DNA from: CALDTK01 sp041744755
GTDB lineage: Bacteria; Bacteroidota; Bacteroidia; Chitinophagales; Saprospiraceae
DNA length: 11,670 nt
Direction: 5' to 3'
NCBI GenBank assembly: GCA_041744755.1
Contig: JBGTKC010000157.1
Location: 1-11,670 of the forward strand
Part shown: positions 1-7,197 of the stretch, in pieces
Numbering within the stretch: position 1 is the stretch's first letter
Layout: each line of letters opens with the position of its first letter
Position numbers and translations under genes: made by a program
The notes under the pieces: generated by a model
Told to the model about the DNA's origin: nothing
Databases searched by the model: none
The model's input: the letters and a program-made list of their open reading frames with translations, nothing else

Positions 1-640
1 CCGGCTCGTGGTTCTCGCCGTCGCTCACCACCAGCACCAATCTCCGGGCCGGCGGCGGCGGTGGCGCATCCTCAGGCACGGGGCGGATCAACACCCGCTG
101 CGCCATGCCGAGGGCGGCGGCTATGTCCGTACCCTGCGTCGTCGCCTTGTCCGGTGAGGCGCCCTGGACCAAGTCCAGTGCCGCGGCGTAATCCGTCGTC
201 AAAGGCATCTGTAGGTAGGCCTGCCCCGCGAAGAGCACCAGTCCCACGCGCTCACCCGACAGTTGCCGCAGGAGGTCCTCCAGGAAGAGCTGCGCCCGAC
301 TCAGCCTGTCCGGTCGCACGTCGGCGGCCAGCATGCTCTGCGAGATGTCGAGCGCGATCAGCACCTCCGTGGTCCGCGTGGCCACCAGGCGCGTCCGCGT
401 CCCGTACTGTGGATTGGCGAGCGCGACGGCCCACAGTGTCATCGCCCCGAGCGCCACCAAAGTCTGTTTGCGCCGCCGCATCATTGACGTGACCGTCATC
501 CCGAGGCTGGGCAAGAGTGTAGCTTCCGCCAAAACCTCCCGCCGACGGCCGATGCGCCCGAGTTCGTACCACGCCGCCAGGCCGAGGAGGGCCAGGATCG
601 GGAGGAGAAAGAGGAACTGGGGAGACTCGAATCTGAACAT
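1..640 (-). CDS. batB: BatB-like von Willebrand factor A membrane protein (3' end outside window)
   Basis: This is a vWA-domain protein of the Bat (Bacteroides aerotolerance) family, thought to sit in the inner membrane with its vWA domain exposed to the periplasm. I see 213 complete residues before the frame leaves the window at base 1. A hydrophobic segment lies at about residues 9-24 and a second at about 60-76. The vWA domain follows with an intact MIDAS metal site: D98-I-S100-Q-S102, then GTD around T171, then SDGE with D207. A proline run at 193-197 interrupts the loop before SDGE. The ATG at 640 is the first Met and directly precedes the membrane segment. The gene follows batA on the same strand across a 164-nt spacer. 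Members of this family have been linked to oxidative-stress tolerance in Bacteroides, but the biochemical role is unsettled. The BatB call rests on its place after batA and its second-vWA layout. Confidence 0.9.
   Translation of the reverse strand, partial: MFRFESPQFLFLLPILALLGLAAWYELGRIGRRREVLAEATLLPSLGMTVTSMMRRRKQTLVALGAMTLWAVALANPQYGTRTRLVATRTTEVLIALDISQSMLAADVRPDRLSRAQLFLEDLLRQLSGERVGLVLFAGQAYLQMPLTTDYAAALDLVQGASPDKATTQGTDIAAALGMAQRVLIRPVPEDAPPPPPARRLVLVVSDGENHEP
521..535 (-). repeat. GTTTT-minihairpin motif, copy 1 (GGC-GGAA-GCT)
   Basis: On the minus strand this reads GTTTTGGCGGAAGCT. The stem is GGC/GCT (the outer pair is a G.T wobble) and the loop is GGAA. It lies inside batB and encodes V-L-A-E-A in frame. 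Confidence 0.75.
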
Positions 641-684
641 CAGTGCGGATGGTGTGGGCCTGAGGCCCTGGACTAAGACTTAAA

Positions 685-775
685 CGCGATGGCGCAGTGG
701 CGCGATGGCGCAGTGAAGGCAAGCGTTCGTTGGCTGGCTGTATTCACCGCGCCATTGCGCCACCGCGTCACCGCG
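685..775. repeat. 31-nt imperfect inverted repeat in the batA-batB spacer
   Basis: The left arm (685-715) and right arm (745-775) are reverse complements at 26 of 31 positions by my alignment, separated by a 29-nt spacer. The left arm is itself two direct copies of CGCGATGGCGCAGTG (685-699 and 701-715) one base apart, and the right arm is two degenerate copies of the complement. The minus-strand transcript would form a long hairpin between the batA stop (805) and the batB start (640). No U-run follows it, so it does not look like a simple intrinsic terminator. It could be a processing or stability element, or a REP/MITE-like intergenic repeat. Confidence 0.8.
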
Positions 776-804
776 TCGAAAATCACCCAGCTTGCACAAA
801 AATA

Positions 805-1806
805 TCAATTCAGTTTGGGCGAAAGCCACACCCTCACCACCCCTGCCCCCAACGCACTCAGCAGCGCCAACCCCAATGGCCAGTGGTAAAGCTCCGCGAA
901 GCGCCTGGTCGTGTTCACCTTCAGCGGCCGCTTCTCCAGCTGGTCGATCTGCTCGTAGATCGCCGCCAGACTTTCATTATTTGTCGCGCGGAAGTACTGC
1001 CCGCCCGTCGCCCCGGCGATCTCGCGCAGGAGATCCTCGTCGATGCGGACGCGGACCTGCACGAGCTGCACCTCCCCGCCCGGACCCTGGATGGGGCTCA
1101 GGGCATTGCCATTGCTCCCGACACCCACGGTGTACACCCGTACGTCGTACTGCTGCGCGAGCTGCGCGGCCGTGACTGGGTCGATGTAGCCGCCCATGTT
1201 GACGCCGTCGGTGAGCAAGATGACGATGCGACTCGGCGAGGGGCTGTCCTTCAGGCGATTGACCGCCGCCGCCAGGCCCATCCCGATCGCGGTCCCGTCG
1301 GCCAACGTCCCGGCCTGCAGGCCGCCGAGCATCGTCTGTACCACACCGTGGTCGAGCGTCAACGGACTTTGCGTAAAAGCCTCCCCCGCGAAGGCCACGA
1401 GCCCAACCTGATCGAACGGCCGCTCGGCCACGAACTGCTGCGCCACGGCCTTACTCGCCTCCAGTCGGTCGGGTCGGAAGTCGCGCGCCAGCATACTCGT
1501 CGAGATGTCCATCACGAGCATGATGTCGATGCCCTCGGCCTCCTCGTCGCGCTGTACGAACTGCCACTGCGGGCGGGCTTGCGCCAAAACCCCCAACGCC
1601 ACCGCCGCACCCAGCAGCCAACGCGAGACCCGATACGCCCCGATCCGCCAGCTGTACAAAGTCGTCAACGAAGCCCCCGTCGCCACCGCGAATGCCGGCG
1701 GCCGAAACGCCTCGCCCCCGCGCCTGCGCAGCCACCACGCCAGCGCCGCCACGCCCACCAGCATCAGCAGCCACCACGGGTCCTCGAAGGCGAATCCTCT
1801 CGTCAT
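805..1806 (-). CDS. batA: BatA-like von Willebrand factor A membrane protein
   Basis: This 333-residue membrane protein has a complete vWA domain and is typical in length for BatA. Hydrophobic segments lie at about 11-26 and 61-77, with a C-terminal one at about 309-325, so the vWA domain between them should face one side of the membrane. The MIDAS site is intact: D100-I-S102-T-S104, T172 in DGTAIG, and D200 in LLTDG. The family-typical AFTQSPLT stretch is at 143-150. The ATG at 1806 overlaps the stop of the preceding gene as ATGA (1803-1806), which suggests translational coupling and fixes the start. In this family the vWA proteins are encoded with a DUF58 protein and usually a MoxR ATPase, and are thought to form a membrane complex. 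The exact substrate is unknown. Two minihairpin motifs fall in the gene, at 813-827 in the last codons and at 1576-1590. Confidence 0.93.
   Translation of the reverse strand: MTRGFAFEDPWWLLMLVGVAALAWWLRRRGGEAFRPPAFAVATGASLTTLYSWRIGAYRVSRWLLGAAVALGVLAQARPQWQFVQRDEEAEGIDIMLVMDISTSMLARDFRPDRLEASKAVAQQFVAERPFDQVGLVAFAGEAFTQSPLTLDHGVVQTMLGGLQAGTLADGTAIGMGLAAAVNRLKDSPSPSRIVILLTDGVNMGGYIDPVTAAQLAQQYDVRVYTVGVGSNGNALSPIQGPGGEVQLVQVRVRIDEDLLREIAGATGGQYFRATNNESLAAIYEQIDQLEKRPLKVNTTRRFAELYHWPLGLALLSALGAGVVRVWLSPKLN
813..827 (+). repeat. GTTTT-minihairpin motif, copy 2 (one base off: GTTTG)
   Basis: Plus strand GTTTGGGCGAAAGCC. The stem is GGC/GCC and the loop is GAAA; the fifth base is G instead of T. 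It lies in the last codons of batA, where the complement encodes L-S-P-K. Confidence 0.6.
1576..1590 (-). repeat. GTTTT-minihairpin motif, copy 3 (GGC-GCAA-GCC)
   Basis: Minus strand GTTTTGGCGCAAGCC. This is a strict match with stem GGC/GCC and loop GCAA. It lies inside batA and encodes V-L-A-Q-A. Confidence 0.75.
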
Positions 1807-2744
1807 GGCGCGGTGGTTGCGATAGCCTCAGGATCGACCGGCGTGACGGCCGGCCGCGTAATCGTCACGAACTCCCGCACGCGCTCCAGATTATCGGCGC
1901 GTCGCTCGGCGGGCAGCTCCGCCCGCGCAAACTTCACCAGATCAACCTCGTCCAAGAGCTCTGCCAGACCCTCGAAGCGCAACCCGCGCTTACGCATCAA
2001 ACCGATCACCTCGGCGGTCGTGCGCTCCAGGGCCGGTAGCTCGTAGCGCCCCTCGAGGTAGCGCCTCAGTATGCGGTCCAGGGCGGAGTAGTAAGGATTG
2101 TCGGCGGCGCCGCTTCGTTCCAGCACCCCGAGCTCCCGCAGCGCACGCTCGTGCGCCGGTACCTCCGCCGGCGTGATCACCTCCTCCGGGCCCTTGCGCC
2201 GGCCGTAGAGGTAGTACCAGGCCGCGGCTCCACCAGCCAACACCAGAAAGGTGCCGATCGCTATCCAGGTGGCGTAGTCACTCCAAACAGCCCGCTCCTT
2301 GCGGATCCCGCGGTAGCTGTACACCGTCGAGTCGAGCGGCGGGAATTCCACCACGAGCGCGACGGAGTTGGTGAACAAGGTCTCGCCAGACACGATCACT
2401 GGCAGGCCCGGAATGCTCAAACCCACGCTGTCGTACACCGAGAAGGGCAGCGCGATCTGGCGGCTTTCGCCAAAACTAGAGTCCGTCGCCCCGCCAGTGA
2501 TTACGAGTTGCGACATGGTGTCCAAGATCGAAAAGCCTACCGACTGCATACTCTCCGGTCCGGTGACGATCAGCCTATTCGGGCTACCGATGAGCATGGC
2601 TGCCGAGTCGAGGCGGAGTTTGACTTGTGCGGAGGCAGCAGTGGCGAGGCAAAGGAGGAGGCAGGAGATCGCCATAACGCACCCGCGGCAGCCCACCAAA
2701 CAACCATCCAACCAATCCACCAAACAACCGCTCTCCCCCCTCAT
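1803..2744 (-). CDS. BatD/DUF4381-like single-pass membrane protein of the Bat operon
   Basis: From the ATG at 2744 the product has 313 residues; from the internal ATG at 2675 it has 290. Numbered from 2675, residues 1-16 (MAISCLLLCLATAASA) look like a signal peptide. About 17-125 is a beta-rich extracytoplasmic region, 134-157 is a membrane span followed by GRRKG, and 175-275 is a helical cytoplasmic tail with charged, leucine-rich segments. This layout matches the anchored proteins found between DUF58 and BatA genes in Bacteroidota Bat loci, which carry BatD- or DUF4381-like tails. The 2744 start overlaps the DUF58 stop as ATGA, the same junction type as at the other end, which favours it. 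The 23 extra residues, however, come from a low-complexity repeat (2693-2729) and precede rather than extend the signal peptide, so 2675 remains possible. The role in the complex is inferred from position only. Confidence 0.82.
   Translation of the reverse strand: MRGESGCLVDWLDGCLVGCRGCVMAISCLLLCLATAASAQVKLRLDSAAMLIGSPNRLIVTGPESMQSVGFSILDTMSQLVITGGATDSSFGESRQIALPFSVYDSVGLSIPGLPVIVSGETLFTNSVALVVEFPPLDSTVYSYRGIRKERAVWSDYATWIAIGTFLVLAGGAAAWYYLYGRRKGPEEVITPAEVPAHERALRELGVLERSGAADNPYYSALDRILRRYLEGRYELPALERTTAEVIGLMRKRGLRFEGLAELLDEVDLVKFARAELPAERRADNLERVREFVTITRPAVTPVDPEAIATTAP
2462..2476 (-). repeat. GTTTT-minihairpin motif, copy 4 (GGC-GAAA-GCC)
   Basis: Minus strand GTTTTGGCGAAAGCC, a strict match and the commonest form. 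It lies in the BatD/DUF4381-like gene, read in the frame S-F-G-E-S, which differs from the V-L-A frame used by other copies. Confidence 0.75.
2693..2729. repeat. 13-nt direct repeat with 24-nt period at a gene junction
   Basis: CCACCAAACAACC occurs at 2693-2705 and again at 2717-2729 within an A/C-rich, G-poor stretch unlike the surrounding coding DNA. It sits between the DUF58 stop and the signal-peptide Met of the next gene. It may be an intergenic microrepeat that happens to be open in frame. Confidence 0.7.
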
Positions 2745-3625
2745 GCCGCCCGGAATTTGTGCCGCCCCTTGAAAAACGCGAGCAGCCGCGGGATGTAGTC
2801 CTCGCCCGTGGCCAACTCCAACAACTGCGCCCCAGCCGAGCGAAACTCAGCGGCCGCCTCCTCCCGGACGCGCTGGTAGTAAGCCGCGTGCCGTAGTCGC
2901 GTCGGCGCGTTGCTCGTGTCGATCAATTGGCGCAGCCCGGTCTCCATATCCTTGATCTCCAGGAGGCCCACGCTCGGCAACTCCCGGTCGAAGGCATCCG
3001 ACAACTGTATCCCGACCACGTCATGGCGGCGCGCCAGCACGCGCAGCGGCGTGCGGTACTCGCCCTGCTCCACGAAGTCACTCACGAGAAATACGATCGA
3101 GCGCCGGCGCATCACACGGTCGATGAAGCGCAGGGGCTCGGCCAGGGCACTCGCCTTGCCGTCCTCCGGGGCGTTGCCGATCTCGCGCACGATCCGCAAG
3201 ACGTGCTGGAAGCCCTTCTTCGGCTGCACGAACAGTGGCTCGCCCGCGCCGTAGAGCACCGCCCCTACCTTGTCGTTGTTATTGAGGGCCGCCGACCCGA
3301 GCACCGCCGCCAACTCCGTGGCCAACCGACGCTTCGACAGGACTTGCGTCCCGAACCGCATCGAGGCCGACACGTCGACCACGACCATGACCGTCAGCTC
3401 GCGCTCCTCCTCGAAGATCTTGAGGTGCGGCGTCCCGGTGCGCGCCGTCACGTTCCAGTCGATGTCGCGCACGTCGTCGCCGGGCTGGTAGGTCCGCACC
3501 TCACTGAAGGACATGCCGCGCCCCCGAAAGGCCGCCTGGTACTCGCCCGAGAACACCTGGCTCGACAGACCCCGGGTCTTGATCTCGATCTGGCGGACGA
3601 AACGTGCCAATTCGCTGGCCTCCAT
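2741..3625 (-). CDS. DUF58 / vWA-like protein of the Bat operon
   Basis: This 294-residue soluble protein with no membrane segment matches the length and layout of DUF58 proteins. The family signature is clear: G-R-G-M-S-F-S-E-V-R-x-Y-x-P-G-D-D-V-R-D-I-D-W at about 35-57, then TAR (60-62) and a charged FEEERE (71-76). A vWA fold follows with a MIDAS-like D84-V-S86-A-S88-M. In known loci DUF58 proteins partner with a MoxR AAA+ ATPase and membrane vWA proteins. Here no moxR lies directly upstream; the preceding gene is an unknown secreted protein 9 nt away. The downstream gene begins inside the stop codon (ATGA, 2741-2744). The cytoplasmic location and adaptor role are inferred from the family. 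Confidence 0.93.
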   Translation of the reverse strand: MEASELARFVRQIEIKTRGLSSQVFSGEYQAAFRGRGMSFSEVRTYQPGDDVRDIDWNVTARTGTPHLKIFEEERELTVMVVVDVSASMRFGTQVLSKRRLATELAAVLGSAALNNNDKVGAVLYGAGEPLFVQPKKGFQHVLRIVREIGNAPEDGKASALAEPLRFIDRVMRRRSIVFLVSDFVEQGEYRTPLRVLARRHDVVGIQLSDAFDRELPSVGLLEIKDMETGLRQLIDTSNAPTRLRHAAYYQRVREEAAAEFRSAGAQLLELATGEDYIPRLLAFFKGRHKFRAA

Positions 3626-3634
3626 GCGTGGGCT

Positions 3635-5071
3635 TTAGGGACTGTTCGGTTGGGGACGCTCGGCGTACCCGTCGCCGCGAAGGTCGAGCGTAGAAGCCTG
3701 TAGCTCGGCCGAGAGTTCGCCCCAGGGCTCGATCCACGTCAGCTGCCCGTAGACCGGATGCCGCTCGGTGGCGAAGACCAAGCCTTCGGCGGCGATCGCG
3801 ACCTCACTCAATGGATGGCCGTTGACCCAGGTCTTGAACCCACGATCTTCGTGGAGCGGGTGCGACGCGACGGCCATGCGGAACCGCCTACTCGCGATCT
3901 TTTGGCGCGCGCGCTTGGGACCGAGGGCGAAGCGTTTCGGCCCGATGAGCGTCCCGGAGGCGAGGTCGACGTTGAGGGCCGTGGTTGCGTGCCCGCGCGC
4001 CGTCACCTCGTGCACCCAGCCGCTCAGCACCCGTGCGTCGAGGCGCACGGGCTCGAACCAGACGTTGCCCTGTTTGCCGTCCGCCACCAGTCGCGCCCAG
4101 CGATCGTCGATGAGGTCTGCCGGGGTCATCGGCTCGAAGCTGACGAGCGCCCTGCTCGGCGGACTCGCCACGCCTACTAGCGGCAGCACGAGGTCCAGGC
4201 TCCCGCCCCGCTGCCGACACGTGAGTGGCACGCGTTCGCCGAGTGCCAGGCGCAGGTCCAGGAGCTCGTCACCGAGGTCGAGTTTTGCCGAAAGGCGCCC
4301 CCACTCACCGACGCCCTCGCCGGCGCTGCTGTCGGCCACCACGTCGAGGGTACCGGCGGCGCTACCGTCCACGCGGCGCAGCTGCACGGTGAGTCGATGG
4401 CCCCGTCCCTCGCCGTCGGCCAGTAAAGTCGTCTCGGAGCGCTGGAGGTACAGGCTGCCCGCCAGTCTGCCGCCCGGCAGGCGCGCTAGCGTCAGGCGGT
4501 ACTCGCGCGCCGCAGTGGTCCAGGTGCTCACCGACTTGTCTGTCCCGCAGTAGCTCAGGAAGTCCGCCGGGAAGGCATCCACGCTACGCGCGGGCGCGAC
4601 CTCCTCCTCGCCGTTTTTGCGCAGGCGCGCCGCGGCAAAGTCCATCCACTCCATTGGGGCCCGAGGCCGGGAGATGGCCGCGGGACCGGGGATGTCGATC
4701 GGCACGCGCTCTTCGTCGTAGGCTTTCGCCAAAATCTGCCGCTCGCGTCCCTTGCCGTCGCGGAGCGTCCCCGCGAAGGCATCTCCGCGAAACGAGCCAC
4801 TCAGCAAAAGCGCCGTGTCCTGCGCGCGCCAGTCACAGAAACCGAGGCTGTCACAAACGCCTACCAGGCGCGTCGCCTTGCTAACGGCGCCAATCCACAC
4901 ACGCGCCACGCCGTGCTCCTCGACCTCGAGTCCGAGCGGGTACACGTCGTCGACGGCGCCGAAGTAGAAATTTTGGGCCGGGAGGGCGGCGGTGAGGGCG
5001 GCGAGGAGGGTGACGACCGTGACGGATCGCACGGCGCCCGCACCCCAGATTACTGCTTTACTAACCCTCAT
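3635..5071 (-). CDS. Secreted protein of unknown function, first gene of the Bat cluster
   Basis: I do not recognise this 478-residue protein. It starts with a clear export signal: a positively charged start (MRVSK), a hydrophobic core at about 17-30 and a likely cleavage near ALPAQN (residue 32). No second membrane span is visible, so it should be periplasmic, outer-membrane or secreted. The mature part is rich in short alternating hydrophobic segments (for example 192-212, 228-245, 266-280 and 291-300), which suggests beta structure. Four cysteines (C73, C79, C175, C285) could form disulfides after export. No catalytic motif is evident. The gene ends 9 nt before the DUF58 start and occupies the position where moxR is often found. 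Co-transcription with the Bat genes suggests an envelope role. It carries two minihairpin motifs (4282-4296 and 4721-4735). Confidence 0.85.
   Translation of the reverse strand: MRVSKAVIWGAGAVRSVTVVTLLAALTAALPAQNFYFGAVDDVYPLGLEVEEHGVARVWIGAVSKATRLVGVCDSLGFCDWRAQDTALLLSGSFRGDAFAGTLRDGKGRERQILAKAYDEERVPIDIPGPAAISRPRAPMEWMDFAAARLRKNGEEEVAPARSVDAFPADFLSYCGTDKSVSTWTTAAREYRLTLARLPGGRLAGSLYLQRSETTLLADGEGRGHRLTVQLRRVDGSAAGTLDVVADSSAGEGVGEWGRLSAKLDLGDELLDLRLALGERVPLTCRQRGGSLDLVLPLVGVASPPSRALVSFEPMTPADLIDDRWARLVADGKQGNVWFEPVRLDARVLSGWVHEVTARGHATTALNVDLASGTLIGPKRFALGPKRARQKIASRRFRMAVASHPLHEDRGFKTWVNGHPLSEVAIAAEGLVFATERHPVYGQLTWIEPWGELSAELQASTLDLRGDGYAERPQPNSP
4282..4296 (+). repeat. GTTTT-minihairpin motif, copy 5 (GCC-GAAA-GGC)
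   Basis: Plus strand GTTTTGCCGAAAGGC. This strict match uses the inverted stem GCC/GGC, so the second and last stem bases both differ from the main form and pairing is kept. On the gene strand the complement encodes L-S-A-K. Confidence 0.75.
4721..4735 (-). repeat. GTTTT-minihairpin motif, copy 6 (ATTTT variant)
   Basis: Minus strand ATTTTGGCGAAAGCC. The stem is GGC/GCC and the loop is GAAA; only the first base differs. It encodes I-L-A-K-A in the unknown secreted protein. Confidence 0.65.
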
Positions 5072-5269
5072 GCCGCTGCTTTACCGTCGGAGCGCAACTT
5101 ACTAGCGAAAACGTGGTGCACCTCCGTCATTCCCTTATTCACCATCCCTGATTTACCTTATCGAGCGTGTCTTGCTTCCGGGCCTCCAGGCCGCAGAGCC
5201 AAGCTTCTACCTGCCCCACGTAGCAGCGCATTCAACAATTCATCCTTCAATAACTCAACAACCAATGCC
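5072..5269. other. 198-nt spacer between mnmG and the unknown secreted gene
   Basis: No gene is evident. Position 5181-5192 (GGCCTCCAGGCC) is a small palindrome without a U-run. Position 5231-5267 is an A/C/T-rich stretch with repeated CAACA/TTCAA units just after the mnmG stop. No convincing TAnnTTTG box was found for the secreted gene starting at 5071. Confidence 0.5.
5231..5267. repeat. AT-rich degenerate microrepeat downstream of mnmG
   Basis: Short units such as TTCAACAATTC, CTTCAATAAC and TCAACAACC recur. They are G-poor and unlike the neighbouring coding DNA, and start 3 nt past the mnmG stop. The style resembles the A/C-rich repeat at 2693-2729. Confidence 0.5.
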
Positions 5270-7129
5270 CTACCTCCCCAAGGTCACCAGCAACACACTC
5301 ACATCCGCCGGACTCACGCCCGAGATGCGACTGGCCTGCCCCACCGTCTCCGGCCGAGCGTGCGCGAGCTTCTGCCGGGCCTCGTGACTGAGGCTTTTCA
5401 GCTTGTCGAAGGCGAAGCCGTCGTGGATGCGGACGCCCTCCAGGCGGTTCATCTTGTCGACCATCGCCTGCTCGCGCTCGATGTAGCCGGCGTATTTGAG
5501 GCTGTTCTCGGCGAGTTGGCGGGTCTCGGCGTCGTGGGGCTCTAAGGCTTTCGCCAAAACCGGCAAAGCGTCTGCCAGGGCGTCGAGGGTGACGTGGGGG
5601 CGCAGGAGCAGCTGGGCGGCGCTGGTGCGCTCGCGCAAAGGTTGCGAGTCGAGGGTCGTGAGCAGGGCGTTGACCTCGTGCGGATCGGCGGCCTGTTTTA
5701 GCGCAAGCTCGATGTCGGCAATGCCGGCCTCCTTCTCGCGGACGCGCGCCATGCGCTCGGTGACGTCCATGCCTAGCGCTTCGGCCTTTGGCGTGAGACG
5801 CATGTCGGCATTGTCCTGCCGGAGTAAGATGCGGTACTCGGCGCGGCTCGTGAACATGCGGTAGGGCTCGTTGGTGCCCTTACTCGTGAGGTCGTCTATG
5901 AGCACGCCGATGTAAGCCTCCGCGCGACTCAGCACGAAGGGGTCTAGCTCGTTGACTTTGAGGTGCGCGTTGATGCCCGCCATCAGCCCCTGGCACCCGG
6001 CCTCCTCGTAGCCCGTCGTCCCGTTGATCTGCCCGGCGAAGTAGAGCCCGTCCACGAGGCGCGTCTCCAGCGTGCGGCGCAGCTGCGTCGGCGGGAAAAA
6101 GTCGTACTCGATGGCGTAACCGGGCCTGAACATCTTGGCCTCCTCGAAGCCCTCGATCTTGCGCAAGGCCTTGAACTGCACGTCCTCCGGCAGCGAGCTC
6201 GAGAAGCCGTTGAGGTAGACCTCGCACGTCCCGCGACCCTCCGGCTCGACGAAGAGTTGGTGGCGATCCTTGTCGGCGAAGCGGTCGATCTTGTCCTCGA
6301 TGCTCGGGCAGTAGCGCGGTCCGAGGCCCTGGATACGGCCGTTGAACATCGGCGAGCGGTCGAAGCCCTCGCGCAGGGTCTCGTGCACGGCCGTCGACGT
6401 ATAAGCGATGTGGCAGGGCACCTGGTCGGTGATTGGTGCCGTCGCGGTGTAGCTGAAGCGCCCGGCCGGCTCGTCGCCCGGCTGCGTCTCGAGCGCGTCC
6501 CAGCGGATGGTGCGACCGTCGATGCGCGGGGGCGTCCCGGTCTTCATGCGTCCCGAATCGAAGCCTAGGGCGCGGAGCTGCTCGGTAATGCCGGTGGCCG
6601 AGCGCTCGCCCGCCCTACCGCCGCCGAACTGCTTCTCGCCGATGTGGATGGTGCCGTTGAGGAAGGTGCCGTTGGTGAGCACCACCGAGCTCCCGGGGAT
6701 CTCGATGCCGAGTCCGGTAGTCACGCCCACCGCGCGACCGTCTTTCACCACAATTGCCGTGGCCATCTCCTGCCACATGTCGATGAGCGGGTGCGCCTCC
6801 AGCATCTGTCGCCACCTTTCGGCAAAACGGTGCCGGTCGCTCTGCACGCGCGGGCTCCACATGGCTGGACCCTTCGAGCGATTGAGCATCCGGAATTGGA
6901 TGGCGGTCTCGTCGGCGATGATTCCGGAGTAGCCGCCGAGGGCGTCGATCTCGCGCACGATCTGGCCCTTGGCCACGCCCCCCATGGCCGGATTGCAGGA
7001 CATCTGGGCGATGGTCTGCATGTTCATCGTCACGAGCAGTACGCGGCTGCCGAGGTTGGCGGCCGCGACGGCGGCCTCGCACCCGGCGTGACCGGCGCCG
7101 ACCACGATGACGTCGTAGGTGGGGAACAT
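5270..7129 (-). CDS. mnmG: tRNA uridine-5-carboxymethylaminomethyl modification enzyme, FAD subunit MnmG (GidA)
   Basis: This is a complete 619-residue MnmG, the usual length. With MnmE it installs the (carboxymethyl)aminomethyl group on wobble uridine 34 of certain tRNAs, using FAD and a methylene-folate donor in the cytoplasm. The N-terminal FAD-binding Rossmann motif is GAGHAG at 11-16. PRYCPSIEDK at 271-280 contains the conserved Cys274. GTTGYEEAGCQG at 370-381 is the second family signature, with a further conserved Cys379. The C-terminal helical region (about 540-619) that binds MnmE and tRNA is present, including KYAGYIERE. The ATG at 7129 places the FAD motif at the normal distance from the start. 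A candidate TACCTTTG promoter lies at 7226-7255. Three minihairpin motifs fall in the gene and one in its leader. No frameshift was seen. Confidence 0.98.
   Translation of the reverse strand: MFPTYDVIVVGAGHAGCEAAVAAANLGSRVLLVTMNMQTIAQMSCNPAMGGVAKGQIVREIDALGGYSGIIADETAIQFRMLNRSKGPAMWSPRVQSDRHRFAERWRQMLEAHPLIDMWQEMATAIVVKDGRAVGVTTGLGIEIPGSSVVLTNGTFLNGTIHIGEKQFGGGRAGERSATGITEQLRALGFDSGRMKTGTPPRIDGRTIRWDALETQPGDEPAGRFSYTATAPITDQVPCHIAYTSTAVHETLREGFDRSPMFNGRIQGLGPRYCPSIEDKIDRFADKDRHQLFVEPEGRGTCEVYLNGFSSSLPEDVQFKALRKIEGFEEAKMFRPGYAIEYDFFPPTQLRRTLETRLVDGLYFAGQINGTTGYEEAGCQGLMAGINAHLKVNELDPFVLSRAEAYIGVLIDDLTSKGTNEPYRMFTSRAEYRILLRQDNADMRLTPKAEALGMDVTERMARVREKEAGIADIELALKQAADPHEVNALLTTLDSQPLRERTSAAQLLLRPHVTLDALADALPVLAKALEPHDAETRQLAENSLKYAGYIEREQAMVDKMNRLEGVRIHDGFAFDKLKSLSHEARQKLAHARPETVGQASRISGVSPADVSVLLVTLGR
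5546..5560 (-). repeat. GTTTT-minihairpin motif, copy 7 (GGC-GAAA-GCC)
   Basis: Minus strand GTTTTGGCGAAAGCC, a strict match in mnmG that encodes V-L-A-K-A. Confidence 0.75.
5695..5709 (+). repeat. GTTTT-minihairpin motif, copy 8 (AGC-GCAA-GCT)
   Basis: Plus strand GTTTTAGCGCAAGCT. The stem is AGC/GCT: both outer positions change together from G-C to A-T. It lies in mnmG, where the complement encodes L-A-L-K-Q. Confidence 0.75.
6814..6828 (-). repeat. GTTTT-minihairpin motif, copy 9 (GCC-GAAA-GGT)
   Basis: Minus strand GTTTTGCCGAAAGGT. The stem is GCC/GGT with an outer G.T wobble. It lies in mnmG and encodes R-F-A-E-R. Confidence 0.7.
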
Positions 7130-7149
7130 GGGTGGGGTTGTTGTGATCG

Positions 7150-7157
7150 CAAAATTA
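7150..7157 (-). promoter_or_regulatory. Second candidate -7 box for mnmG (TAATTTTG)
   Basis: On the minus strand TAATTTTG is a perfect TAnnTTTG match 20 nt before the mnmG ATG. The only TTG nearby upstream is 12 nt away, which is too close for the usual -33 position, so this is weaker than the box at 7226-7233. Confidence 0.35.
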
Positions 7158-7197
7158 ACGAGCGTATGTCAACGCGCGAAAGAATAGAGGTCAAATG

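Noticed and set aside
790..803. Minus-strand TTTTTGTGCAAGC just after the batA stop as a motif copy
   Set aside because: The invariant C before the GNAA loop is T, and the outer stem does not pair.
1365..1380. Minus-strand GCTTTTACGCAAAGTC as a further minihairpin copy
   Set aside because: The loop would be five bases (GCAAA), the T-run is preceded by C rather than G, and the bases encode the family-conserved AFTQSPLT of BatA.
697..2046. Long plus-strand open frame of 449 codons opposite batA
   Set aside because: It is low-complexity and Arg/His/Pro-rich, and is the antisense of a clear vWA gene. Such shadows are expected in GC-rich DNA.
3899..3915. TTTTGGCGCGCGCGC in the unknown secreted gene as a motif copy
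   Set aside because: It shares TTTTGGCG but has no GNAA loop; it is a CG run coding for basic residues.
5181..5192. GGCCTCCAGGCC palindrome downstream of mnmG as a terminator
   Set aside because: The stem is only 4-5 bp and no U-run follows on the minus strand.
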